From: Hippopus hippopus
Taxonomy: Eukaryota; Mollusca; Bivalvia; Cardiida; Cardiidae
DNA: 64,000 nucleotides
Assembly: GCA_946811185.2 (NCBI GenBank)
Contig: OX328099.1
Coordinates: 20,921,859 to 20,985,858, forward strand
Direction of reading: 5' to 3'
A model generated the notes under the pieces. That model worked only from the letters and a program-made list of their open reading frames with translations, searched no databases and had not been told where the DNA came from. Below are positions 1 through 11,754 of this stretch, in pieces (within the stretch, counting starts at the first letter, position 1; every line of letters starts with the position of its first letter). A program made the position numbers and the translations under genes.

Positions 1-3000
1 CCCTTAGTCATTGTTGGGGTATCTGCAGGCATATTTCATGAAGGATATGGAACTGAACAGTAGTAAGTATATGTGCTTCCTTTTTAATAGCATGTTTTCT
101 TGAATTTTCATTACAACTATGTATTAGTATTTATTGTGTTTTTTTTTCTGATAAATGATACCACATCTATCATTTTATTCAGCTATTAGCTCACCATCCT
201 TTAAGTAGAAAAGCTTTTAAAAACCTTGAGGAAAAAGGCAATAATGCTTTTTTTGAGAATTTTTACCTTGTCTCACAATGTTGCTAACATTTAACCCTTT
301 ACCACACAATTCCGACTTTTGACGACCCTCAAAAAGAAGCCATTTGAAAACACTGTGGGAAAAGAAGAAAATGCTGGTAACCAGCATTTTCTCCTTTTCC
401 CACAATGTTTTTTATCCTTCTCAAAACAAGTTTCAATTTTTTAATCATATTTAGTTTGTCATCTTCAAATGCTTCCAATTTGGAATACAGGTAGTCTAAA
501 ATTTTGTTGTTTGGCAAAGAGTTAATAGAGAAACCCTATCATTTGAGGCACATGTAATTTGGTCATCTATTAGTGCTTTCAGTGTAGACATGTCTTCAAT
601 ATTTTCATCTGATCCTTAGTTAATCCTTACCACTCAATCATGACTATTAACAACCCTGAAAGAATAAAACTTCTGAAAACACTTTTCGGAAAAGGTGAAA
701 ACACGTACTGGTAACCAGCATTTTCTCCTTTTCCCAAAATGTTTTCTACTCTTCCAGACACAAACCCTGTTATTTGAGCAACATTTAATCTAAGTTCTGC
801 AAATGCTTTGAATTTGGACAAGTCTTACGTTTTACAGTTTGGTAAAGGGTTAAACATAATATTTCTGTGTTAACTGCAGTTGCTGGTTAACCTCAGAGAG
901 GTTCTTTATTTGGAGCTTTGCAGGACCTATTGCTTTTATATTGCTGGTAAGCAAGTTACTTTTCCCTCTTCTCTTATTCAAATATTTGTTGTTCTTACAA
1001 TAAAATATGCTCACATTTTGCTACTTTTAAAGCACGTCTGTATATTTCTTTTCTTTGAAACTGGTACAAATTTTCTTTTAGCCCTTCTGATAAGGTACTT
1101 TTTGGAAATACTTGATTCACCAGCTCATTTTGGCCATTGGTTGGACAGTCTGCCAGTCTGTTAGTCAACATGTGCATTGATTTATTCAATTTATATGCAT
1201 ATACTACTCAAAGCGATATTAAAAGGGAACAGATGTATTTCACTGCATAAAAGGAGGTAGTATGCAAAAAAGAATTTCTCTACTCAATCACCTTTAGATA
1301 GAGAACCAGCATGAAAACAACAACATATTGGCACAACTCATACCAACACCATCGACTTGCATCTTCAATATTATGTACGCAAATTATGTAATTTCTTACA
1401 ACTCACAAAATTCTTCAGGACACGCTGGGGTATTGTTGGATACTCCCAAGTGATGCCGGAGTGTTTTTATTTATTTTTTTTTTCTGGGAGTACATTTTAA
1501 AGGTTGATTGCTCTGACATGTCTTAACTAGATATCTGAAAGGTGTTCAATTTGCAAAAGCTTGCAAATATTCAAGATTGAATGATGTGTTGTGTGGCTAC
1601 CATGGCTGCAGCCAACTTATTATTATCCCCCTCCGAAGGCGGAGGGATATAGTTTTAGCATTGTCCATCCGTCCATCCGTCTGTCTGTCCGTCCGTGTGT
1701 CCGTCCGGGAGAATATCTTCAATACCATTGGACGGAATTTCGTGAAACTTTATACATGTGTACAATAACCCATTCCGCCGATACACTTTTTTCTTTTTTT
1801 TTTTTTTTTTTTGATTCGATGAAAAATGGTCGACTGGGAGCGATTTTAAGTTACGCGGTCAAGTAAATTTTTTGGTGGGGGATATCATTTTAATGAAATT
1901 GCTTGTTTTTATTGTGTTCTAGGTGTCACAAGAGCTGGGCAAAGTTATGAGGTGTCTTGCCCAAAGACTCTCTGACAGGAACAAAATAATACATAAATAA
2001 TTAGAAATAACTGATGTTAAAGTAAAATTTTATTTCACTAATTTTATTTACAGGTCAATTTGATGATCCTAATATATGCTATGGCAGCTGTTTGCAAGCA
2101 TGCAGAATATGTCTTCTCCAAAGAGAAGTCTTCTACAAATTTGAAGTAAGTAATGCATTATGGTGTATGAATTTTGTGAACTGCCCCATTTTATACAAAT
2201 CTTAACAGTTTAATTGCTCTTTAAAGAGATGATCATTTTAACTATTGATTACCGTTTATGAGATGGACATTTTAATATTTACATTTCTTCTTCATGAAAT
2301 GGATTAACAAATAGTTTGTATGTACTAGGATGGACCTTTTAGCGTTCATATTGCCCCATGCTGGGATGAACATTTTGTATTTTTGCCCTTTAACACTATA
2401 CCACACAATTATGACTTTTAATGTCCCTAAAAAAGAAAGCTTTTGAAAACATGGTGTAACCAGCATTTTCTCCTTTTCCCACAATGTTTTCTACCCTTTC
2501 CGTAACAAATTTCAAATTATTTTATTAAATACATGTACTTATTTTGCCGTTTGCAAATATTTTCTATTTGGATAAGTTTAAAATTTTGTCATTTGGTGAA
2601 GAATTAAAGAGATGAGCATTTTAACATTTTTATTACTTCTTAATGAAATGGATAAAAGAACTACCATATTTTGTAGTAAAAGGATGAATGTTTTAACATC
2701 CAGACTGTCCCTTACTGAGATGCACATTGTAACACATGGATTGCCACTTAATGAAGTGGATATTTTAACTCAAAGATTGCCTCTTAATGAGGTTGATAGT
2801 CATTTAAATGAACAGAACTGAAATGATCTAGAATCAAGATAAGAATGCAAGTGTCTAGCATTCTGATTTTGATCTAAATTAGCTTGAAAAGCTTTCAAGT
2901 TGCTCACAGCATTCTTAGGGTTGTTAGTATAAGAAGTGAGAAGAAATAAATAGACTGAAAAATTTATGGTAACCCATGACTTTAATGTCCTCAGTACCCT

Positions 3001-6000
3001 ATGATGGTATAATGTCCCCATTATCCTGTGCATTTAATGCACTCGCTATGAAATGTAATTAATGTCAACAATATCCCATGAGAGTTTAATGTCCTCTTCC
3101 AATGCGGTGACTGTCCTCAGTAATAATTTAAGGTCTGTGTTCTCAGAATTGGAGGCCCTCCTGTATCAATATCCTATGAATTAATTCCTTAGTGCTTAAA
3201 TGCTCATAGTATCCTACAAGTTACTAGTACAAGATTCTACTTTGATGCCAATTGTATCCTATGTGTTTAATGGTTTCAGTATCCTATAAGTGTAATGTCC
3301 TCAGTATCCTATGAAATAATGTCCTCAGTAACTAATGAGATTAACATCCCAAGGATTCTACTTTGATGCCAGTTGTATCCTATGTGTTTAATGGTTTCAG
3401 TATCATATGAGTGTAATATCCTCACTATCCTATGAAATAATGTCCTCAGTAACTAATGAGATTTATGTCCTAAGGATTCTAGTTTGATATTATTTGAGTT
3501 TAATGTCCTCAGTATCATATGAATGTAATGTCCTCAGTATTCTTCTGCTTCAATGTCCTCGGTATCATATGCATTTCATGTGTCCAATGACCTATGAGCT
3601 TAATGTTCTCAGTATCCTATGGTTTCAATGTCATGAGTAACCTATGATCTTAATGTCCTCAGTAACCTATGATCTCAATGTCCTCAGTATCCTTTGAGTA
3701 ATACATCTGCAGTATCCTATTAGTAAATGTACACAGTATCTTATGAGTTTAATGTCCTCAGTATCCCATGCATTAATGTCCTCAGTCTCCTATGACAATA
3801 ATGTCAGTAATGACAATAACCAATGAGAATAATTCCCCCAAGGATTCTAGTTTGATGTCACTTCTGTCATGTGTGTATAACCCTTTACCACACATTCCTG
3901 AGTTATAACAACCTTGAAAAAGAAGGATTTTGAAAACATTGTTGGAAAAGCAGAAAATGCTGATAACCAGCATTTTCTCCTTTTTCCACAATGTTTTCTA
4001 CCCTATCAGAGACTAATTCCCTAATTTGAGCCAGATTTAAATTGTCGTCTGCAAATGCTTTCAATTTGGATTGGACAAGTCCAAAATTTTGTTGTTTGGT
4101 AAAGAGTTAATGGCTTCAGTATCTCGTGTGTTTAATGTCCTTCTTATACTGTGTGTTTAATATCCCCTGTAACCTATGAGTTTAGTATTCTCAATATCCC
4201 TAAGATTAAAGAGACCAGTTTTGTGTTGTATAAATGTCCTCAGTTTTTAGCTCACCTGAGCACAAAGTGCTGTGTCCAGCTTCCGTCATGCATCATCTGT
4301 CGTCTGTCGTCAACTTTTACCTTGTGTACGCTCTAGAGGCCACATTTTCAGTCCAATACTCATGAAACTTGGTCAGAATGATGTCTTGATGAAATCTCGG
4401 ACAAGTTCAAAAATGGGTCATGTCGGGTCAAAAACTAGGTAACTAGGTCAAATCTTAGAAAAACCTTATGTACACTCAGAGGCCAAATTTTCAGTCCAAA
4501 ACTCTTGAAAGTTGGTCAGAATCTTTGTCTTGATGATATCTCCGACGAGTTTGAAAATGGGTCATGTCAGGTCAAAAACTAGGTAACTAGGTCAAATCTT
4601 AGAAAAACCTTGTTTACGCTTTAGAGGCCACATTTTCAGTCCAGTACTCTTGAAAGTTGGTCAGAATGTTTGTCTTGATGATATCTCCGACGAATTTGAA
4701 AATGGGTCATGTCAGGTCAGTAACTAGGTCACTAGGTCAAATCTTAGAAAAACCTTGTGTACGCTCTAGAGGCCACATTTTCAGTCCAATACTCTTGAAA
4801 GTTGGTCAGAATGTTTGTCTTGATGGTATCTTTGACAAGTGTAAAAATGGGTCATGTTGGGTCAAAAACTAGGTCACTAGATTGAATCTTAGAAAAACCT
4901 TGTGTACACTCTAGAGGCCACATCTTCAGTCCAATACTCTTGAAAGTTGGTCAGAATGTTTGTCTTGATGGTATCTTTGACAAGTGTAAAAGTGGGTCAT
5001 GTTGGGTCAATAACTAGGTCACTAGGTCAAATCTTAGAAAAACCTTGTTTACGCTCTAGAGGCCACATTTTCAGTCCAATATGCTTGAAAGTTGGTCAGA
5101 ATGTTTGCCTTGACAATATCTCGGATGAGTTTGAAAATGAGTCATGTCAGGTCAAAAACTAGGTCACTAGGTCATATCTTATATAAACCTTGTGTATGCT
5201 GTAGAGGCCTCAAAATTTTTGTCCAATACTCATGAAATGTGGTCAGGATGTTTGTCTTGATGACATCTTACACCAGTTTGAAAGTGGGTCAGGTTGGATG
5301 AAAAACTAGGTCACTTGGTCAAATTTTAGAAAAACCTTGTGTACACTCTAGAGGCCACAATTTAATTTCAGTATTAATGAAACTTGTTCAAAATGTTTGT
5401 CTTGATGACATGGATTAGTCTAGAAAAAGCTTGCGTACAAACAAGAGGCCTAATTTTCAATCCAATAATTATGCAAGCATGTTAGACTGTTTGTTATAAT
5501 ATCTCGAAAGAGGTTTAAAATGGATCATGTTTGGCCAAAAGGCTCAGGTGAGCGACTTCAGGGCCATCATGGCCCTCTTGTTTATGAATTTAATATCTGT
5601 TTAACCCTTTACCACATAACAAAATTATAGATGCATCCAAATTGAAAGCAATTTCAGACAACAAATTAGTTATGGCTCCAATGGTGGGATCTGTCTTTGA
5701 TTGGGTAGAAAACATTGCAGGAAAAGGAGAAAATGCTGGTAACTAGCATTTGCTCCTTTGCCCACCATGTTTTCTATTGCTCTATTTTCACAGGGTCGTT
5801 GGTGGTAAAGGGTTAAATGATTATAAGATATTTTTCAATATCTATTCACTATAAGTACTTGATTATCTGGAGACTTAATCAAGCTGTATGCGAGGACTGT
5901 CACTTATACAACATTATGAGTCAATAGATACAGCCTACACTAAATGTTATTTCTACCTTCCTACACAGATATTTGTTTGTGTCCCCCTTTGCTGCTGAAA

Positions 6001-9000
6001 TGCAAAGGAAATTGAAGAAACATGCGTTTGTATCATTTTTTTTTTCACCTTGCCTCATGTAGTGTAAATGTAGTAAGATTCCTTTGTATTAAACGACAAT
6101 TTGACTTTGCCCATAGATTGATTGATACATCAAAAAGAAACTTTTGGTAGGAAAAAAAAACCCGCAACAAAGAACTTTGGACTTTCATGGCACTTTTGTA
6201 AATTGCAGTTGATATTTTTACAGGTCACATATTAGTGGACAGTTGTGATCATAGATCAGACTGCATGTTCTATACAGTCTGATCATGATCTACATTGTCT
6301 GTTAAAGCATGTGAAGTTTGCCCAGCACTTGTAGGGTTATATATGATAGCAAAACTGCTATTAGATAGATCTCTTGCTTCCATTGCTTTGATGGTTAGAT
6401 ATGAACAGCAATTTACTAAAAGATCTGTTACTTCCAACAATTTGAATGACATTCAATTACTATTCATTTTCCCTTTCTCTCCTATCTGTCATATTGCCTG
6501 CAAACACTATCTTCTTGTGTAACAGTATGTAAAAATTGATGCACGAATCATCCCAGATAAGTCCCTCTTGTTATCTTGACTGTTTTCAAAGAAAATGTCG
6601 AGGTGTTGTCATATCCCTGTCATTGTCTACATTGTGCAAAAATGTTGACATTTAAAAACAACTGTAGCCAAGCATTGGCACATGCATTTGGTGCTCTTGT
6701 TATATCTTAGATTGATTCCAACATGCATGGACGGTAACTTTCCAATTTTATAAATTGATTACCGGTAATTAACAAAGCATAGACTGCCACTTTCCAACTG
6801 ATCACCTATATGTACCATGTATGGACAACAACCTTTCAATTAGCATAATGCTGTGAACTCAAAGAGAGTCTGTAGTAGTTTAAAATATTTAATTATGTTC
6901 ATATTAAAGAAAAAAAAATTGGATAGGTTGTCACATTGGCAAAAACAAACTTTTTTCTAAAAATAAAATTTATTTGCACATTATTCGCCAGGCATATTCT
7001 GATGGCTGTGTCTTCAAACTACATGGGCAGTACATGTATTTTTCTTACTTATTCTTGACAAGTTATGTAGTACTATTTACACCTAGAAGGTACCAGTTAA
7101 ATGAAGAGGACATTCCAATACAGGAAAAGAAAAATTGTTTTGGGGCAGATATTTCAAAAACTTTGGACTCATTAAGTCTGAGAATCAGAGTGTCCATGTT
7201 TGTACTTATTTGACAGAAAGCTACAGAAACCATTTTTTTTACCTCATGTAAATGCATGTAACCCTTTACAAAAGTGAAATGTTTTCACAATCTGATGGAA
7301 AAAGGCTCCTAAAACATTACTCTAATAAGTGCTAGTTTGATAATGTAGTACATCTTGTTTTTAGAAAAACAATGATTGTTGTTTTAGAAATCCAGTTCTA
7401 ATTTTAACATGACTGTCTGATTACTTTCAGAGGTTGGATTCAAGGTGCCCTTGCTTTGGAAGTGCTGCTCGGTTTGACTTGGGTTTTTGGCTATTTTTAC
7501 ATCAATGGCCAGCTGATTGTCATGGCTTATCTGTTCACAGTGTTTAATAGCCTCCAGGGACTCTTCATCTTTGTTTTTCACTGTATTTTGAACAAAAAGG
7601 TGACTTTTTAAATCATCAATTTAGACAGATTACAATTTTTTTTTTTTGGCATTCATATGTTTAGTATACTATAACAATTGATTAACCCTGTCTACATGAA
7701 CAGCAGTATTGTATCACTTGTATGCAAACAAGTCCAAAACAACAACACAAAACAGGTATTAGGAATTTCGGAATTATCATGTATATATATGAGCCGTGCT
7801 CTGTGAAAAGGGGGCTTAATGAATCTGTGAAAAGTATCGACCCAGGTCAGCCTGCGCAATCCGTGCAGGCTGACCTGGGCCGAAACTTTTCGCTATTGGT
7901 CAATTTTCTGTTTGTCAAAGGACCAATCTACCTCATGATTAAGTCAGTTATAGAAAAAAGTGGCTCCTATGGATCCATAATTATGTGATGACTTGGGCTA
8001 GTATCGTGTATAATGGAGATGCATTAAGCCCCCTTTTGCCAGAGCACGGCTCATATATAATTTGGAATGTAGTTTGTTGGTTATACGATTAATTGAAGTT
8101 TTACATGTATTTAATACATATTGACTGAAAAATTACTTGGTTTTACCTTTACAGAGTGACATGCGTTGGCCGTTAAACTATACTACACAGTCCCTTGTTT
8201 TAATGACCCAAAGTAAGAAGGCTTTTGAAAACACTGTTGGAAAAGGAGATAATGCTGGTTACCAGCATTTTCTCCTTTTCCCACAACATTTTCTATCCAC
8301 TCTAAGACAAATTCCATCTTTGGAGCCACATTTAATTAGTTGTCCGCAAATGCTTTCAATCTAAATAAACCTAAAATTTTGTCGTTGGGTAAAGAGTGAA
8401 ATTATTATTTAATAGGTGGTGTTTTTTTGAGCTTTCAAAATTATTTTTGTCATATCATGGTGAGAATTCACTCACATGGCTCATGGGCTTCACCAGTACT
8501 TGGCCTGGACTCTGAAATGTCTTGCACATGGACACTCGCATAAAAAACCCTGTACTTCAGGTGATTATTGAATCCAGGACCATTGTTTTACTAATCTTAT
8601 ACCTTGATCACTCTGCCACACCAGAGAGTAACAACAAAGGTTATGACTGGACATGTTCTGCACATTCGGATTCAGGAGCCTTTGTTCACCAACTGTACTT
8701 AATTGCTATCTTATTCTTGAGAATTTTCTGAATTTCAAAGTAACAGAAGTAATGGTTTAGCCAATCAGAAATTTTGTCTTTCTAGATTTGGAATTGGACC
8801 AGGAATGGTATTTTAAAAGATCTTGAGCTAAACTGTCCGTATAATTCAAGAAAGATGATAACTGTATTGTTTTCAAGCCGTTCATTCAGGAAACTTTCTT
8901 TCAGGTCCGGAAGGAATATGAAAGATTTATAGAATACAGACCTAGCTCTACAGCAACTTCAAATACCAATTCAAAAACAGCCAATGGTTCAACAGGGCCT

Positions 9001-9096
9001 AATACGGGATCATATGCCCTTGCCAGCACCAGAAAACCTTCAACTGGATTCAGTGATGTCACAAACGAAAGGAAGCAGTCTTCCTCATTTGCATAG
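1..9096 (+). CDS. ADGRL: Latrophilin-type adhesion GPCR, 3' part (TM4 to C-terminus)
   Basis: Partial seven-transmembrane receptor of the adhesion GPCR class; the adhesion and GAIN domains and TM1-3 lie left of the window. Exons: 1-62, 880-946, 2054-2145, 7431-7599, 8905-9096 (stop TAG 9094-9096). Every junction has GT-AG sites and matching phase. The protein reads [12 protein letters not shown] (ECL2 with the conserved Cys), [11 protein letters not shown] (TM5), [13 protein letters not shown] (TM6-ECL3), [12 protein letters not shown] (TM7), then KKVRKEY and a Ser/Thr-rich tail of about 60 residues. TM6, TM7 and the KKV-KEY segment match latrophilins (ADGRL) better than other adhesion receptors, from family knowledge. 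The tail is much shorter than in vertebrate latrophilins and ends SSSFA. Such receptors sense cell contacts and signal through G proteins at the plasma membrane. The exact paralogue is uncertain. Confidence 0.9.
291..525 (+). mobile_element. Family A palindromic TTAA element, near full length (reference description)
   Basis: Family A is a ~230-bp non-autonomous element. It starts TTAA-CCCTTTACCACACAAT, has a central hairpin whose arms read GGAAAAGGAGAAAATGCTGG and its complement, then GAGCCACATTTAATTTGTCG-like and AAATGCTTTCAATTTGGACA, and ends TGGTAAAGAG-TTAA. Termini are imperfect inverted repeats. TTAA boundaries with CCC/GGG ends are typical of piggyBac-related MITEs; that assignment is an inference. 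This copy lies in GPCR intron 1; a decayed fragment precedes it at 205-290. Strand + means the hairpin is followed by the AAATGCTTTC half. Confidence 0.85.
620..853 (+). mobile_element. Family A element, near full length
   Basis: TTAATCCTTACCAC to GGTAAAGGGTTAA, ending 26 bp before GPCR exon 2. The hairpin arms carry a small ACGT insertion on the left. Confidence 0.85.
1612..1870. repeat. Dispersed repeat with CTCCGAAGGCGGAG hairpin and GTCC/GTCT tract
   Basis: A perfect short hairpin (CTCCGAAGGCGGAG) is followed by a CCGTCCATCCGTCTGTCTG microsatellite and a T-run. The arrangement resembles the end of the tandem array at 31850-32735 in reverse. The open frames over it consist of repeat sequence. 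Confidence 0.5.
2390..2607 (+). mobile_element. Family A element, left hairpin arm deleted
   Basis: TTAACACTATACCACACAAT at left, TTAAA at right. The left arm of the palindrome is lost (GAAAACATGGTGTAACCAG), leaving a single arm. Confidence 0.8.
2972..4247. repeat. Degenerate AATGTCCTCAGTATCCTATG minisatellite with a 121-bp higher-order period
   Basis: Units of about 20-25 bp repeat through GPCR intron 3. A longer unit starting GATTCTA(C/G)TTTGAT recurs at 3233, 3354 and 3475, exactly 121 bp apart, and again at 3843. A family A copy (3887-4110) interrupts the array, and the array resumes after it. A short remnant TTTATGAATTTAATATC at 5580 suggests that the satellite element at 4249 was also inserted into it. 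Confidence 0.85.
3887..4110 (+). mobile_element. Family A element inside the minisatellite
   Basis: CCCTTTACCACACATTCC to GGTAAAGAGTTAA. The minisatellite continues on both sides, so the element is younger than the array. Confidence 0.85.
4249..5580. mobile_element. Inverted-repeat element carrying eight copies of a 145-bp satellite
   Basis: The ends are AGCTCACCTGAGC at 4250 and GCTCAGGTGAGC at 5542, followed by a CAGGGCCATCATGGCCCTC hairpin. Between them the string CTCTAGAGGC recurs near 4331, 4473, 4619, 4764, 4909, 5054, 5199 and 5346, then once more after a deletion near 5440. The open frames in it simply repeat with the monomer and are not genes. Elements with a tandem-repeat core and these ends are familiar from bivalve genomes; no transposase is present. 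Confidence 0.85.
5601..5816 (-). mobile_element. Family A element, near full length
   Basis: Inverted orientation, bounded by TTAA on both sides (TTAACCCTTTACCACA and GGTAAAGGGTTAA), with a well-kept hairpin around 5740. Confidence 0.85.
5817..6960. other. GPCR intron 3 stretch without a gene
   Basis: AT-rich sequence. Only a weak family C-like hairpin near 6245-6300 (GACTGCATGTTCTATACAGTC) is visible. Open frames here are short and lack any recognisable protein. Confidence 0.5.
7258..7315 (+). mobile_element. Family A fragment
   Basis: TAACCCTTTACAAAAGTG followed by a piece of the hairpin flank (GAAAAAGGCTCCTAAAAC). The rest is missing. Confidence 0.45.
7784..8059. mobile_element. Family B inverted-repeat element, best copy
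   Basis: Inverted ends TATATATGAGCCGTGCTCTG and its complement (CAGAGCACGGCTCATATATA). Just inside are GGGGGCTTAATG and CATTAAGCCCCC, plus an internal hairpin CAGGTCAGCCTGCGCA / TGCAGGCTGACCTGGG. Non-autonomous DNA element of unknown superfamily; about 276 bp. Confidence 0.85.
8173..8400 (+). mobile_element. Family A element, near full length
   Basis: Perfect central hairpin at about 8245-8283. The right TTAA has become TGAA. Confidence 0.85.
8447..8640 (-). mobile_element. tRNA-derived SINE, minus copy
   Basis: Body TTCACCAGTACTTGGCCTGG and TCTGAAATGTCTTGCAC match the complement of the SINE at 55430. The head on the minus strand has TGGCAGAGTGATCAAGG and GGTCCTGGATTCAA boxes. Confidence 0.7.
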
Positions 9097-9321
9097 GACC
9101 AGAATGTTAGATCTTTGTCATGTTTATGTCTACTTTTTTAGATATTCAGTTTCTTTTATCAAATGAATTGCAATATTCCAATTTGATTCATGTCTCTTTA
9201 AGGTATTAAGTTCATACGAGTATAAAGAAAAGCTTCCACCCATAAACTTCTTTTGATAAAGTTCTATGCTTTTAAAACTATGTGAAGTGGGACAGGGACC
9301 CTTAGAGTTTTACATAGCCTT

Positions 9322-9525
9322 TTAACCCTTGGGCTACTAAGTGCAACTCATGGACCTTTTTGCAGACAGTATAGATCAAGATCAGACTGCACAGAGCATG
9401 CAATCTAATTTTGGATCTACATAGTTCTATAAGGAGATGTTTTTCTAAAAAAAATTAGTTTGAAATAGCAACCTTTAGGTTTTTACCATCAACTTGAAGG
9501 CATTGTTCAGTAAGATAAGGGTTAA
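9322..9525 (+). mobile_element. Family C element, ~205 bp, TTAA-ended
   Basis: TTAACCCTTGGGCTACTAAG to AGATAAGGGTTAA. The centre has GTATAGATCAAGATCAGACTG and an imperfect inverted half (TAATTTTGGATCTACATAG). TTAACCCTTA/TAAGGGTTAA ends parallel family A, but the interior differs. Confidence 0.75.
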
Positions 9526-9942
9526 TTCAGAAAATGATAGTGTGAGAAACTACATACTGACCTTATGTACTGTGAACCAATTCTTATACATGTACAGTTT
9601 AGAAGCTGACAAAACTGTGAAAAACGGGGGATTACTTGATGAGGGGTTAATATTGTAGTTTGGAATACTAAAGGAAAGAGAAAATGAAGATTTTTGAAAT
9701 TATTTCTAAAACATTTGATTCATTGAAAAATGTTGACACTTATTTGTAATTTTGTCTGTCAGTTCATTCTAGTCGGCTACACAACATACAAAATTTGATT
9801 TATACAACTTTAACCTTCAGTCTGAGAAGCGTCAGTCAGTGAACTCTAATTTTGTAATCTGATCTTGGATCTGTCCGAAGAGGTGAATATCTTAGTGGCA
9901 AAGAAATATTGAAATGCCAATATTTTTATTTTTACAGTTGTT

Positions 9943-10296
9943 TTTAAAGATACATCCTTACAGCTAGAAAGAAAAAACGCTGTTAGAACTGAAAGTGTGT
10001 ATAATAGCCCAGCTGTGTAAATATAGATAAATTACCAATATATATGGTGTAAGAGATAGAAAAACACAAGGGATTTCCTCTGATTTAAAACCAGAAACGG
10101 CAACAGCGATTGCATGGAAGGCCTCCAAAATATGAAATGCATTTTCTATCTGGCATAATCTGTTCAATCGTGCAGCCATTAGGGGCAACATTTGCATGAA
10201 GATACAAGAATGCTTATAGTTTCATAAAATAAGGGTTAAATGCATTAAAAAATTGGCTGAAAACTGCCTGAAAACGAGTATAGATGTATCTTTAAA
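9943..10296. mobile_element. Family D element, ~355 bp, copy 1
   Basis: Inverted ends TTTAAAGATACATCC and GATGTATCTTTAAA. Shares long stretches with 31069-31428, including AAGGCCTCCAAA and GCATTTTCTATC. On the minus strand both copies encode QMLPLMAARL followed by IENAF..LEAF.A. Confidence 0.78.
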
Positions 10297-10516
10297 TTTT
10301 CATTTAATTAGCGCCTAAAGGTTAATAGATGCAACGATTCTGTGGTTTCTACTGTAACTAAATATTAGACACATTCATATCTTGATCTCTTATAAGAAAG
10401 ATTTACAGTATATTGATTGAATGTACGATTTCTGACTATAATATTATGTATTGACATGCAAATACTTGCCTTGTGACGTTTTCACCTGACTATATTACTG
10501 TAGAAAAAAAAAATCA

Positions 10517-10522
10517 AATAAA
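10517..10522 (+). terminator. Candidate polyadenylation signal of the adhesion GPCR
   Basis: AATAAA 1.4 kb past the GPCR stop codon is the first canonical hexamer I see on this strand. It would imply a long 3' UTR carrying family C and D repeats. A variant hexamer nearer the stop is equally possible. Confidence 0.25.
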
Positions 10523-10717
10523 ATTTGACAAAAGAAATATCATTTATTATTTTCTGTTGTATACCTACCCTTAACTGACAAGGATTTATCAGTGATTTTT
10601 TTGAGTTGCTACAATTAATATCATCACAGTGATGGTATCATTTTTTGGACACAACTGCAACTTTTGCAGAAATAAAAATAAGACAATGTTTGCAGAAAAA
10701 GTCTCTGATATAGAACA

Positions 10718-10990
10718 TTAAAGTGCTATGCTCTGTGAAAAGGGGGCTAAATGCATCTGCAAACAGTATTGACCCCGGTCAGCCTGTGCAGTTTGCACAG
10801 GTTGACCTGAACCGAAACTTTTTGCCATCTGTCAATTTTCTGCCTCTCAAAAAATCAGTCTAACTCATAATTCAATCGTTTGTTCGACAAAGTTGATTTT
10901 ATGGATCTCTAATTAGGTGATGTCTTGCTTGGTACAATGCATTACAGAGATGCATTAAACCCTGTTTTGCCAGAGCATGGCTCACTTAAT
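10718..10990. mobile_element. Family B element, intergenic
   Basis: ATTAAAGTGCTATGCTCTG at left and CAGAGCATGGCTCACTTAAT at right. The internal GGTCAGCCTGTGCAG hairpin is kept. Confidence 0.83.
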
Positions 10991-11550
10991 TGTTCTGTTT
11001 TGAGATTCATTAGAAACAAACAAAGAAGAAAAACATTAACATAATTTGAATATCACAGATTTATTTCAGCAATAAACTTCAACATTTTCATTAACAGTTG
11101 ATATTCCAACAAACTTCTATTTACATAATTCCATTATCAGAGTTCAGATAAGAGGGAGTGATGGTATTCCAATGTCATTATTTCTCTTCGAAACCCAATG
11201 TTGTGGGTACTCATTAGAATCGTCTATGAGACATAGGGTTTAGTGGAGAATAATGAATATTTTCAATTTTGAAATCAAAATCACTCCCTCTATCTGGAGC
11301 TCTGCATTATTTCTTGTAAGTACTTATTGTGTGTAGAAAAGTACCCACCACAACTGCTGTTTTTTGCTAAAATGGAAGAAACAATACTTAGGCAGCTTAA
11401 ACTGATATCAGAATTTCAGTTCCTCAAGGGTTTTTCATCGGTATTATTTGTACTTTTCTATACACAATGGTCACAAGTATGATTCAGTTTTCTATACATA
11501 CTATCTTTTGCTCTTTTAACACATGAAAAAATTACAGACTTACCCATATC

Positions 11551-11754
11551 TAACTCTTAGGCTGCTAGGTGCAGCTCATGGGCCAATTGCCGACAGTGTA
11601 GATCAGACTGCACAGAACATGCAGTCTGATCTCGGATCTACATTGTCTGATAAGGAGATATTATTTCCCAAAACCAAACTTTGAAATACCAATATTAAGG
11701 TTTTTAATATCGAATTGAAAATTTCATTAACTCATTTAGCAGAATAAGGGTTAA
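11551..11754 (+). mobile_element. Family C element
   Basis: TAACTCTTAGGCTGCTAGGTG to AGAATAAGGGTTAA. The internal hairpin CAGACTGCACAGAACATGCA / CAGTCTGATCTCGG is clear. Confidence 0.78.

Noticed and set aside
4657..5162. Two similar 71-codon open frames (MVRMFVLM...)
   Set aside because: They repeat with the 145-bp satellite monomer and reflect its lack of stops in one frame, not a duplicated gene.
4249..5580. CRISPR-like regularly spaced repeats
   Set aside because: The 145-bp and 161-bp arrays have no repeat-spacer alternation; whole monomers are similar, and the genome is eukaryotic.
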